Below, in pieces: positions 20,001 to 27,761 of a stretch of DNA of 64,000 nucleotides. The first letter of the stretch is position 1. Every line of letters begins with the position of its first letter. The notes under the pieces were generated by a model. That model saw only the letters and a list, made by a program, of their open reading frames with translations, was not told the origin of the DNA and did not search any database. A program made the position numbers and the translations under genes. Location of the stretch: NCBI GenBank assembly GCA_963791615.1, contig CAWBTE010000006.1, positions 124,001-188,000 of the forward strand. Reading direction: 5' to 3'. This DNA comes from CAILZL01 sp963791615 (GTDB taxonomy: Bacteria; Pseudomonadota; Gammaproteobacteria; Steroidobacterales; Steroidobacteraceae).

Positions 20001-20658
20001 CGAAGACCTGTACTTCGATGTGTCGCGCCCGCTCGACATACTTTTCAAGAAACAGACCGCCCTGACTGAAGTTGTTCTTCGCCAGACGCTCCACGGAATA
20101 AAAGGCTTCACGCAACTCGGTTTCGCGATGACATAGCTGCATGCCGATGCCGCCCCCGCCTGCCGTGCTCTTGAGCATCACCGGGTAACCGATGCGTGTT
20201 GCCTCGCCAACCGCAGCATCCAGATCCGCCAGCAAATCACTGCCGGGCAACATGGGTACCTGCGCCTGTTGCGCCAGTGCGCGTGCCGTATGTTTCAGGC
20301 CAAACTCCCGCATCTGCTGCGGTGTCGGCCCGATAAAGATGATGCCTGCGGCTGCACAGGCCTCTGCGAACGCCGCGTTTTCGCTGAGGAAACCATAGCC
20401 GGGATGGATAGCCTCAGCGCCACACTGGCGCGCCACTTCCAGAATGCGCGTCTGATCCAGATAACTGTGCGCCGCTGCGGCCGGGCCAATACACACCGCT
20501 TCATCGGCCTGCAACACATGCAACGAATGCTTGTCTGCCTCGGAATAAACCGCCACGGACTGAATGCCCATGCGTCGCAAGGTGCGAATGATCCGACAGG
20601 TTATGGCGCCACGATTGGCAATCAGTACTTTGTTGAACGCTACAGTTTTATCAAGCAT
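17006..20658 (-). CDS. Biotin-dependent guanidine/urea carboxylase, broken by five frameshifts and a REP insertion
   Basis: The 5' frame encodes the biotin carboxylase domain (KVLIANRGAITCRIIRTLRR, TAGGGGIGMQLC, FLEVNTRLQVEHGVTE) and then the carboxyltransferase-type part (PPSGPMDHYAFRLANRM, GPHGAPDFFT). The middle (PSNIHDNAYAIGAVDFTGDM; VEYGEQVLDLELRFRVHV; PSNIEFIRRINGLDS) and the C-terminal biotin-carrier domain (VVEAMKMEIPV, biotinylated lysine) appear in successive frames. Shifts fall near 18688, 18227, 18033, 17860 and 17375; each is repaired by removing one base. An inverted REP pair at 18275-18344 adds foreign residues. With DUF1989 partners and a guanidine-I riboswitch nearby, guanidine is the likelier substrate than urea. 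Confidence 0.88.
18275..18344. repeat. Inverted REP pair inside the carboxylase gene
   Basis: Units at 18275-18298 and 18319-18344 carry GGGCGGTTCGCGAACCGCCC and GGGCGGTTCACGAACCGCCC. Read on the minus strand they are translated in frame as ATVGAVREPP...GGSRTAPT in the middle of the carboxylase. No stop codon is introduced by the REPs themselves. Confidence 0.93.
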
Positions 20659-20757
20659 GGGCCGCGATCCTTGATCGCAGCCGGGTCGTCCCGGCGAATA
20701 AGGGTATCTGCGAGTCGTCCCGCAGGAGTTGATCCATCAGGATCAACCCATTTTTTC

Positions 20758-20832
20758 GTAGGGGCGGTTCGTGAACCGCCCTTCCGTTGCTTTCGTTGAC
20801 ATACAAGAGGGCGGTTCACGAACCGCCCCTAC
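20758..20832. repeat. Inverted REP pair between the DUF1989 and carboxylase genes
   Basis: Units at 20758-20781 (GTAGGGGCGGTTCGTGAACC...) and 20807-20832 (ending GCCCCTAC) lie in the 190-base gap upstream of the carboxylase start and 17 bases beyond the stop of the upstream gene. Confidence 0.93.
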
Positions 20833-20848
20833 ATTGCCGCCCCTGCGG

Positions 20849-21487
20849 TCAATTCCACACCAGCAACCGCACCGGCGTCGGGTTATAGGCATTACACGGA
20901 TTATTCAATTGCGGACAATTGGAAATCAGCACCAGTACATCCATTTCGGCATGCATCTCTACATAGCGCCCCGCCGCCGATACGCCATCTGCAAAACGCA
21001 GTTCGCCTTCAGGCGTGACGGGCACATTCATGAAAAAATTGATGTTGCTGGACAGATCCCGTTTGCTCAGGCCGTATTGATTATGCGCCAGCGCCATCAG
21101 GAAACTGTCCCGACAGCTGTGCATGTCGCGTTTGTCGAGGGCGTAACGAACGGTATTACTCTCCGCAGAACAGGCGCCACCCAGGGTGTCATGACGACCA
21201 CAGGTATCCGCCACGATGGTGAGCAAGGTATTGCCACGATTGGACAACAACTTGCTGCCGGTGGTCAGATAGATGTTGCCCTGGGTACGGAGGGTGTCAT
21301 TGGCGCTATAGCGTTCTTCGCTGTCCGCCGCGTTGTAGAACAAGGTATCCACGGCCTGATTGCCTTCCAGATCAACGATGCGGAACCGTTGTCCGGCCTT
21401 GACAGTGCCGATCCAGGGCTCACCGGCCGGCACCACGGTATTCAGGATGGCCTGAGATGCATCGAGTTTGCTTTCGGTAATGCTCAT
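20849..21487 (-). CDS. DUF1989 protein, urea amidolyase-associated (UAAP2 / carboxyguanidine deiminase subunit type)
   Basis: About 212 residues from the ATG at 21487 (MSITESKLDAS), preceded by a GGAG box. Conserved features include GQRFRIVDLEGNQAVDTLFYNA, the TCGRHDTLGGACSAESN metal-type cluster, and NINFFMNVPVTPEGELRF. Proteins of this family occur in pairs beside urea/guanidine carboxylases. They have been described as a two-subunit carboxyguanidine deiminase that converts carboxyguanidine to allophanate. It lies immediately downstream of its paralogue. I do not assign which of the CgdA/CgdB names applies. Confidence 0.88.
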   Translation of the reverse strand: MSITESKLDASQAILNTVVPAGEPWIGTVKAGQRFRIVDLEGNQAVDTLFYNAADSEERYSANDTLRTQGNIYLTTGSKLLSNRGNTLLTIVADTCGRHDTLGGACSAESNTVRYALDKRDMHSCRDSFLMALAHNQYGLSKRDLSSNINFFMNVPVTPEGELRFADGVSAAGRYVEMHAEMDVLVLISNCPQLNNPCNAYNPTPVRLLVWN

Positions 21488-21502
21488 GTACTTGCTCCGC
21501 AC

Positions 21503-22229
21503 TCAGCGATACAGCACTTCGGTGTTGTAGAAACCGCGCTGGTTCTCTTCACAGAGGTTGCGGCACAGATCATTGCGCGGCGCAGGACCCGACCGCCAGG
21601 CGATCAGCTGCGCGGCCCGCGGCTGGTAGGCTGGCGCAGGGTCGAGCGGATGCTGGACAGATGACACCGCGATCAGCGTGTGCATCTCGAAACGCAGATC
21701 GACATAGTCGTTTTCAAGAAGATTACCACCCACAAATTGCAGGCTACCGGCGTCATCAACCACGACCTTGCTGAAGAAGTTGACGGTGCAGGCCAGATCA
21801 CGCGCACCCAGACCATGCTTGCCCAGTTCGGTCAGCAGGCTGTCTTCGCCATTCTTGAAATACTTGTTGCGTTGCTGCTGGAATGAGCTATCGCCAAATC
21901 GGGTACGCACTGCAGGCGGCATTGGAGACGCCGCAGATCGTGTCATGCCAGCCCACGGTATCTTCGGTTATGGAACAGAAAATCCGGCCCATGTCCGAGT
22001 AACACACATGTCCCTTGCGCAGGAATGCCGTGTGCTGCGCCTTGAGTGTATCCGCCATGTTGTAGCGTTCCAGCGGCTGTTCGCTGTTGAAGAAAGTCAC
22101 GCTCAGGTTGGCGCCCTTCTCCAGCGCCAGCAGCCGCAGGGTTGTACCGCGCCGGACAATCCCGGACCAGTGCGCGCCATTGCGCAGTACTTCTTCCCAT
22201 AAAACCCAATCCGGCGTTGTGCCTGACAT
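21503..22229 (-). CDS. DUF1989 protein, urea amidolyase-associated (UAAP1 / carboxyguanidine deiminase subunit type), frameshifted
   Basis: Start ATG 22229 with GAGG upstream. The first frame has GTTLRLLALEKGANLSVTFF and EDTVGWHDTICGVSNAAC. The second has ELGKHGLGARDLACTVNFFS, LQFVGGNLLENDYVDLRFEM and the C-terminal PRNDLCRNLCEENQRGFYNT. Removing one base from the GGG run at 21901-21903 joins them into one protein of about 240 residues. It is the first gene of the minus-strand degradation operon, divergent from the ABC importer. Confidence 0.88.
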
Positions 22230-22280
22230 GCCCACCTCATCAAATTGCCATTTACGTCAGTTAAGGAAGTTCTGAATAAC

Positions 22281-22306
22281 GTCATTCCCGCCTGCGCGGG
22301 AATGAC
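22281..22306. repeat. dRS3-like palindromic repeat
   Basis: The palindrome has arms GTCATTCCCGC and GCGGGAATGAC around a short CTGC loop. Its core fits ATTCCC-N8-GGGAAT, the pattern of dRS3-type dispersed repeats known from Neisseria and common in other proteobacteria. It lies upstream of the DUF1989 operon. Confidence 0.75.
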
Positions 22307-22604
22307 GATGCCTTAAGCAAGCGCCACTCTCCTTAAGCCTGCTCAGCAAGTCTCGTACCAGCACAGCGCAACGCCGCATTGCGCGTCGTTGCCTCACTTC
22401 GGTGCTGCTGCCGGCGCGAGCAATGCACCAAATGTAACCAATGCACATCACTCGAAGCACTCAAATAGCACAAGTCCGATGACGCGACGCTGACCGCAAC
22501 CAGCGTCACGCGGTCGAATTCAACAGCAAATCGTCCGCTGTTCTGCAGGATGCCCTCGCCAAGCCACCCTTCGGCATGCGAATTGCAAACCCGACAATAC
22601 AAAT

Positions 22605-22730
22605 GTGCGTCTAGGGTTCCGGCTGGCAATCATCAACCAGCGCTGGTCCGAGAGAGGCAGTCCAGTCGGCTACGCATCAACGCGTAAATGATCTGGATAC
22701 ACGGCGGGACAAAAGCCCGGGAGACAGAGC
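22605..22730 (+). promoter_or_regulatory. Guanidine-I (ykkC) riboswitch upstream of the ABC importer
   Basis: Three conserved blocks of the ykkC class occur in order: CTAGGGTTCCGG at 22611-22622, CTGGTCCGAGAG at 22643-22654, and ACACGGCGGGACAAAAGCCC followed by GGGAGA at 22699-22724. Spacing and strand fit a leader for the binding-protein gene at 22810. These RNAs sense free guanidine and turn on export, carboxylase or uptake genes. About 80 bases separate it from the start codon; I do not see a clear poly-U terminator, so control may act on translation. No matching element was found on the minus strand. Confidence 0.95.
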
Positions 22731-22809
22731 ACTGGGCGTGTGGCTGGCTATTGCGGGCTCTATTTGAAGTTACACGCACTGAACCCACTCATTCATTGAG
22801 GAGAATCTG

Positions 22810-23935
22810 ATGCGCGCACTGATCCATTCCATCCGCTGTCGACTGCACCGCTTGGCCATGTCCGTTGGCCTGTCCGTTGTCAGGGCCCTGACCCTGCTGT
22901 TGCTGGGCAGCCTGCTGCTGGTTCAGCCCGCCAACGCGGCTGAAAAGACTTCCTTCAAGGTCGCGTGGAGCATCTACGTCGGCTGGATGCCCTGGGACTA
23001 CGCACAGCAAAGCGGCATCCTGAAAAAATGGGCCGACAAGTACGGCATCAAGATTCAGCTGACCCAGATCAATGACTACGTCGAATCCATCAACCAGTAC
23101 ACGGCGGGTGGTTTCGACGCCTGCGTGATGACCAACATGGATCTGCTGACGATTCCTGCTGCCGGCGGCGTGGACTCGACAGCGTTGATCATGGGCGATT
23201 ACTCCAACGGCAACGACGGCATCGTGCTGAAAGGCAAGGGCAAAAAACTCGCTGACATCAAGGGCCAGAAGATCAATCTGGTGGAGCTGTCGGTGTCGCA
23301 CTACCTGATGGCGCGCGCCCTGGCCTCGGTGGGCATGAGCGAACGCGACATCAAGGTGATCAATACTTCTGACGCAGATATCGTGGGCGCTTTTGCGGCG
23401 CCGGGAACCACCGCAGTCGTCACCTGGAAACCCCAGCTCAGCGAAGTGATGAAGACGCCCAATACCTCGCTGGTGTTCGACTCCAGCAAGATTCCCGGCG
23501 AGATCATGGACTTCATGGTGGTGAATACCGCCACCCTCAAAGCCAATCCCGAAACTGGGCAAGGCGCTGATCGGCGCCTGGTACGAAACCATGGCAGTCA
23601 TGTTCAAGGGTGATGCCAAGGCCAAGACCGCGCGAACCGCCATGGCCAAGGCCTCCGGCACCGATCTGGCTGATTTCGAAAGCCAGGTGGCCACCACCAA
23701 AATGTACGTTACACCGGCAGAAGCCTATGCCTTCATGAACAGTGACAGCGTGTACAAGAACATGGATCTGGTGCGCAAGTTCTCATTCGAGAAAGGCCTG
23801 CTGGGTGCTGGCGCCAAGAGTGCGGACGCCATCGGCATCGAACTGCCCAACGGCAAGGTGCTGGGCAACGCCAGGAACATCAAGATGCGCATTGATAACA
23901 GCTACACCAAGCTGGCGCTGGACGGAAAGCTTTGA
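22810..23935 (+). CDS. ABC transporter substrate-binding protein (NMT1/TauA-like), frameshifted
   Basis: A lipoprotein-free secretory signal (LTLLLLGSLLLVQPANAAEK) precedes a NMT1/TauA-type binding domain: VAWSIYVGWMPWDYAQQSGI, INQYTAGGFDACVMTNMD and YSNGNDGIVLKG. The second frame carries FKGDAKAKTARTAMAKASGT to the end. The expected join reads NPKLGKALIGAWYETMAVM and is restored by removing a C at 23548-23550. The total is about 375 residues. The ATG has GAGGAGA upstream. Position after the guanidine riboswitch and opposite the carboxylase operon makes guanidine, or a related amidine or urea compound, the likely ligand. Confidence 0.9.
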
Positions 23936-23988
23936 TAGCTGTCGATAAAAACGATGTCGATCATTGTGTCGACGTAGGTTGTGTCGGC

Positions 23989-24056
23989 GTAGGGGCGGTT
24001 CGCGAACCGCCTTGCTTGTGCCGGAATTCGGAGGGCGGTTCACGAACCGCCCCTAC
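23989..24056. repeat. Inverted REP pair between binding protein and permease genes
   Basis: Units at 23989-24012 (GTAGGGGCGGTTCGCGAACC...) and 24031-24056 (ending CCGCCCCTAC) occupy the gap between the two importer genes. The permease start follows 24 bases later. Confidence 0.93.
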
Positions 24057-24080
24057 GACATTCGCAATGCACCGACCACA

Positions 24081-25640
24081 ATGCCGCGTCTGATCAACCT
24101 GCAACCACGACGCAGCAGTGCGCTGGCATTGGGTGCACTGCCCTTCATTCTGCTGCTGGCGACCTACATGATGTTTTCCGCGCTGCGGCTGGCGGAAAAC
24201 CCTGATGACAAGTTGCTGCCTGCCATCAGTACACTGGTCGAGAGCGTTCAGCAGTATGCATTTACGGAAGATGCGCGCAGTGGCGAAGTGCTGTGGTGGC
24301 TGGATACCTTCGCCAGCCTCAAGCGCATCTGTCTGGCACTGGGCATCAGCGCCCTGATCGGACTGGTGCTGGGCGTAGGTATCGGCATCATCCCGGTGCT
24401 GCGCGCCACGCTGGGTGGTTTTGTCACCGTGCTGTCGATGATTCCGCCGCTGGCCATCCTGCCCATCCTGTTCATTGTGCTGGGCCTGGATGAACTATCG
24501 AAGATCACGCTGATCGTGATTGGCATTTCACCGGTCATCGTGCGTGATCTGGCGCACCGCTGTGCTGAGCTGCCCACTGAACAACTGATCAAGGCCCAGA
24601 CGCTGGGCGCCAACAGCTGGCAACTGATTATCCGCGTGGTGCTGCCGCAGATCTGGCCACGGCTGATAGATGCCTTGCGTCTGTCACTGGGTGCGGCCTG
24701 GCTGTTCCTGATTGCCGCAGAAGCCATCGCGTCCACTGAAGGGCTGGGCTATCGCATCTTTCTGGTCAGGCGCTACCTGGCGATGGATGTGATCCTGCCG
24801 TATGTCATCTGGATCACGCTGCTGGCATTCCTGATGGACTGGGTATTGCGGCAACTGCGCAAACGACTGTTCCCCTGGGCCGAGGTGAAGCTAATGGCCG
24901 AAGTCAGCGTGAGGCGTCTGTGGAAAGAATATGGTTCGCAGGTGGTGCTGGAGAATCTCAACTTCACCGTCGCGGATCATGAATTTGTCACGATTGTAGG
25001 CGCCTCCGGCTGCGGCAAGACCACCTTCCTGCGCATGCTGCTGGGCATCGAACAGCCCTCACGCGGCGAACTGCTCATCGACGGCAAGCCCATTGCAGCC
25101 GAGCCCAATCCTGACCGCGGCATCGTGTTTCAACGCTATTCATTGTTTCCGCACCTGAAGGTGATCGACAACCTGCTGCTGGGACTGGAACTGCAAGGCT
25201 CGCCGGTACTCGGCAGACTGTTCGGTCAACGTCGTCGTCAGGCGCTCGACAAAGCCCATGAGCTGCTCAACGCCATTGGCCTGTTCCACGCACGTGATCG
25301 TTACCCGGCGCAACTCTCGGGTGGCATGCAGCAACGACTGTCGATTGCGCAATCGGTTATCTGTGAACCGAAGATCTTGTTACTGGATGAACCCTTTGGC
25401 GCACTAGACCCCGGCATCACCGCCGACATGCATGAGCTGATCCTCAAACTGTGGGAAAGCCGGCGCATGACCATCTTCATGATCACTCATGATGTGCAGG
25501 AAAGTTTCAAACTCGGCACGCGCCTGCTGGTATTCGACAAACTGCGCCATGATCCGCAGTCACCTGAAGCCTACGGCGCCAGCATCACCTATGATCTGCC
25601 GCTCAAGCATGGCAAGCCGATCCGGGAGATCGCGGCTTGA
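24081..25640 (+). CDS. ABC importer permease and ATPase read as one fused frame
   Basis: Residues 1-271 are a BPD-type permease (EAA loop region HRCAELPTEQLIKAQTLGAN; about six membrane spans). From 24894 (MAEVSVRRLW) an ABC ATPase follows, with Walker A GASGCGKTT, signature LSGGMQQRLSIAQ, Walker B ILLLDEPFGALD and the switch histidine in MITHDVQES. Separate genes are usual. At the join the sequence is AAG CTA ATG; without the C at 24891 it would be AAG TAATG, the common stop/start overlap. The fusion may therefore be another one-base insertion. With the upstream binding protein it forms a complete importer. Confidence 0.88.
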   Translation: MPRLINLQPRRSSALALGALPFILLLATYMMFSALRLAENPDDKLLPAISTLVESVQQYAFTEDARSGEVLWWLDTFASLKRICLALGISALIGLVLGVGIGIIPVLRATLGGFVTVLSMIPPLAILPILFIVLGLDELSKITLIVIGISPVIVRDLAHRCAELPTEQLIKAQTLGANSWQLIIRVVLPQIWPRLIDALRLSLGAAWLFLIAAEAIASTEGLGYRIFLVRRYLAMDVILPYVIWITLLAFLMDWVLRQLRKRLFPWAEVKLMAEVSVRRLWKEYGSQVVLENLNFTVADHEFVTIVGASGCGKTTFLRMLLGIEQPSRGELLIDGKPIAAEPNPDRGIVFQRYSLFPHLKVIDNLLLGLELQGSPVLGRLFGQRRRQALDKAHELLNAIGLFHARDRYPAQLSGGMQQRLSIAQSVICEPKILLLDEPFGALDPGITADMHELILKLWESRRMTIFMITHDVQESFKLGTRLLVFDKLRHDPQSPEAYGASITYDLPLKHGKPIREIAA

Positions 25641-25723
25641 GCTGTCAGTAGCAACATCGAAACAGCTTTCAGATATCTCCTCTATTGCACACGAGGGTCG
25701 GAGTCAGGAAAAATTACCCCTCA

Positions 25724-26383
25724 TCACACCAGCAATTTCCGATGCGAGTCGATGTCGTCAGAACTGCGGATGCCCTGCCCTAGCCGCCGCAATATTCCGT
25801 CATGCAGATCATAGACCAGCGCATGCACTGCAATTTCCTGACCGCGCGCCCAGGCATCCTGCAGCAAGGTGGTCTCGGCAACGTTGATACATTGCTCCAG
25901 CGCATTGAGCTCACACAACCTGTGCAGACGCGATTCTTCATCCAGTAACGCGAACATGCCCGGTTGATTGCGCTTGTAGACATCCTGCACATGACGCAAC
26001 CAGTTATCGATGAGTCCCAGCTTCTGACCACGCAGTGCAGCGCTGACGCCGCCACAACCATAGTGGCCGCAGACAATGATGTGTTCGACTTTCAGTACTT
26101 CGACGGCGTACTGGATGACGGACAGACAGTTCAGGTCGCTATGCACCACCACGTTGGCGACATTGCGATGCACGAAAATCTCGCCGGGACGCAGACCCAG
26201 AATCTCGTTGGCAGGTACACGGCTATCGGAACAGCCGATCCACAGATAGCGAGGCGCTTGCTGGGCTGCAAGGCCGGTGAAGAAATCCGGTTGCGCAGCG
26301 GTTACCTTGCGCGCCCAGATACGATTCTGATCCAGCAATTTTTCCAGTTCGTCGGGCGATGGGTTCTGGGTACGATCGATCAT
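25724..26383 (-). CDS. can: Beta-class carbonic anhydrase
   Basis: 219 residues from ATG 26383 (MIDRTQNPSP). The zinc ligands are in WIGCSDSRVPA (Cys, with Asp-Arg dyad) and HIIVCGHYGCGG (His, Cys). It interconverts CO2 and bicarbonate; bicarbonate is the co-substrate of the neighbouring guanidine/urea carboxylase and of PEP carboxylase further on. The frame remains open to 26764, but the extra residues have no family character. Confidence 0.97.
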   Translation of the reverse strand: MIDRTQNPSPDELEKLLDQNRIWARKVTAAQPDFFTGLAAQQAPRYLWIGCSDSRVPANEILGLRPGEIFVHRNVANVVVHSDLNCLSVIQYAVEVLKVEHIIVCGHYGCGGVSAALRGQKLGLIDNWLRHVQDVYKRNQPGMFALLDEESRLHRLCELNALEQCINVAETTLLQDAWARGQEIAVHALVYDLHDGILRRLGQGIRSSDDIDSHRKLLV

Positions 26384-26609
26384 TGCGGGCTTGTTTCCGG
26401 AATGCAGGTTTGGAGGGGTACGACACGGTACAGGCGGGTCAGCTTCTCTCAGCAGCTGACCACATTGTAGTTGAAGTTTTGTCAAGTCAGGGTTGGATTC
26501 TCCAGCTAGACTAGCTGTCTTTGCTATCTTCGCGACCCTGTCATTCCAGTCGCATTCCAGTCGAGCCACTTCGGATCTATCTGAAGCGCATGACCCTATC
26601 GGATTCAAT

Positions 26610-27761
26610 ATGTTTTTCAAACTCGTTGCACTGATCCTCCCCAGCATCGCGCTATGCGCCTGTGGATCCTCCGCACCCGATTCACCGGACGGTGCGGCAG
26701 GTGGACCAAGTGGCATGGGGCCGGGTTCGCGGGCCGCACAGTCGGTATTGACGGTGGAAACCACTCAGGCGGTTGCCGGTGCGACTGCCCAGACTCTGGA
26801 TACCGCCGGCAGTCTGTTCGCCTGGCAGGAAGTGGCCATTGGCGCCGAAGTATCCGGATACCGCATTGCTGAGGTGCTGGTGGATGTGGGTGACCAGGTG
26901 AACAAGGGCCAGGTGCTCGCGCATCTTGATGAAACCCTGCTGCGGGAAAGCTTCAGTCAGGCTCAGGCTGCGGTAGCGGTGGCCAAAGCCAATATGGAAC
27001 AGGCACAGGCTTCTGCGCGGCGTGGCAATGCCTTGCAGCAGCCGGGCGTGATCAGCAAACAGGATGCCGAACAGCTCAACACGGTCGCCGCCACGGCCAC
27101 GGCGCAGCTCACCAATGCAGAGTCATTGCTGCAATCAGCCAGACAGCGGCTGGAGTACGCCAGTATCAAGGCTTCCGACTCAGGGGTGATCTCGGCGCGT
27201 AACGCAACACCGGGCCAGATTGCCAGTGCCGGCGCCACGCTGTTCTCGCTGATCCGGGACAATCGTATTGAGTGGCGTGCTGAAGTGCCTGCCTATGATA
27301 TCGGTCAGGTAAAACGCGGCATGACCGCCCGCATCAAACGCCCTGATGGCAGCTATGCAACGGGCACGGTGCGCACGGTGTCACCGGGACTCGATCCCAA
27401 TACCCAGCGGGGCACGGCCTATGTGGACCTGAAGCTGGAACCCCAGGTGCGCCCCGGCATGTACCTGACCGGCGCCATCGAGCTGGCCAAGGCCAACAGC
27501 CTGCGCGTGCCGCTGGCAGCGGTCACGGTGCGTGACGGTTTTTCCTATGTATTCGTCTTGCAGCCGGACAACCTGGTACGCCAGCAACGGGTAAACGTTG
27601 CTCGCCTGCTGAGTGATTCGGTTGAGCTCAGCGAAGGCATTACGGCTGAGGACAGGATTGTTGCCAGTGGCGTGGGGCTGCTGCGCGATGGCGACCGGGT
27701 GTCTCTGGTCACTGCTACTGACTCCAGCACGCCAGCCGCCAGCGCCAAGATCACACCATGA
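26610..27761 (+). CDS. RND efflux periplasmic adaptor (membrane fusion) lipoprotein
   Basis: 383 residues from ATG 26610. The signal peptide ends in a lipobox (LPSIALCAC), so it is probably lipid-anchored. Then come the barrel-sandwich half AIGAEVSGYRIAEVLVDVGD, a long alpha-helical hairpin rich in A and Q (about 130-210), and a C-terminal beta region (VPLAAVTVRDGFSYVFVL). It couples the RND pump to an outer-membrane channel, which is not encoded here. The stop overlaps the pump gene start (ATGATGA). Confidence 0.94.
   Translation: MFFKLVALILPSIALCACGSSAPDSPDGAAGGPSGMGPGSRAAQSVLTVETTQAVAGATAQTLDTAGSLFAWQEVAIGAEVSGYRIAEVLVDVGDQVNKGQVLAHLDETLLRESFSQAQAAVAVAKANMEQAQASARRGNALQQPGVISKQDAEQLNTVAATATAQLTNAESLLQSARQRLEYASIKASDSGVISARNATPGQIASAGATLFSLIRDNRIEWRAEVPAYDIGQVKRGMTARIKRPDGSYATGTVRTVSPGLDPNTQRGTAYVDLKLEPQVRPGMYLTGAIELAKANSLRVPLAAVTVRDGFSYVFVLQPDNLVRQQRVNVARLLSDSVELSEGITAEDRIVASGVGLLRDGDRVSLVTATDSSTPAASAKITP

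Noticed and set aside
22236..22600. A second guanidine riboswitch serving the minus-strand operon
   Set aside because: Neither the CTAGGGTTCCG block nor the ACAAAAGCCC block occurs on the minus strand in the divergent gap.
23964..24080. Longer N-terminus for the ABC permease
   Set aside because: The extension is translated REP sequence (GGSRTALL...GRFTNRPY); the permease fold begins at the ATG at 24081.
26384..26764. Longer N-terminus for carbonic anhydrase
   Set aside because: The additional 127 residues have no family similarity and run into the upstream region of the divergent efflux operon.
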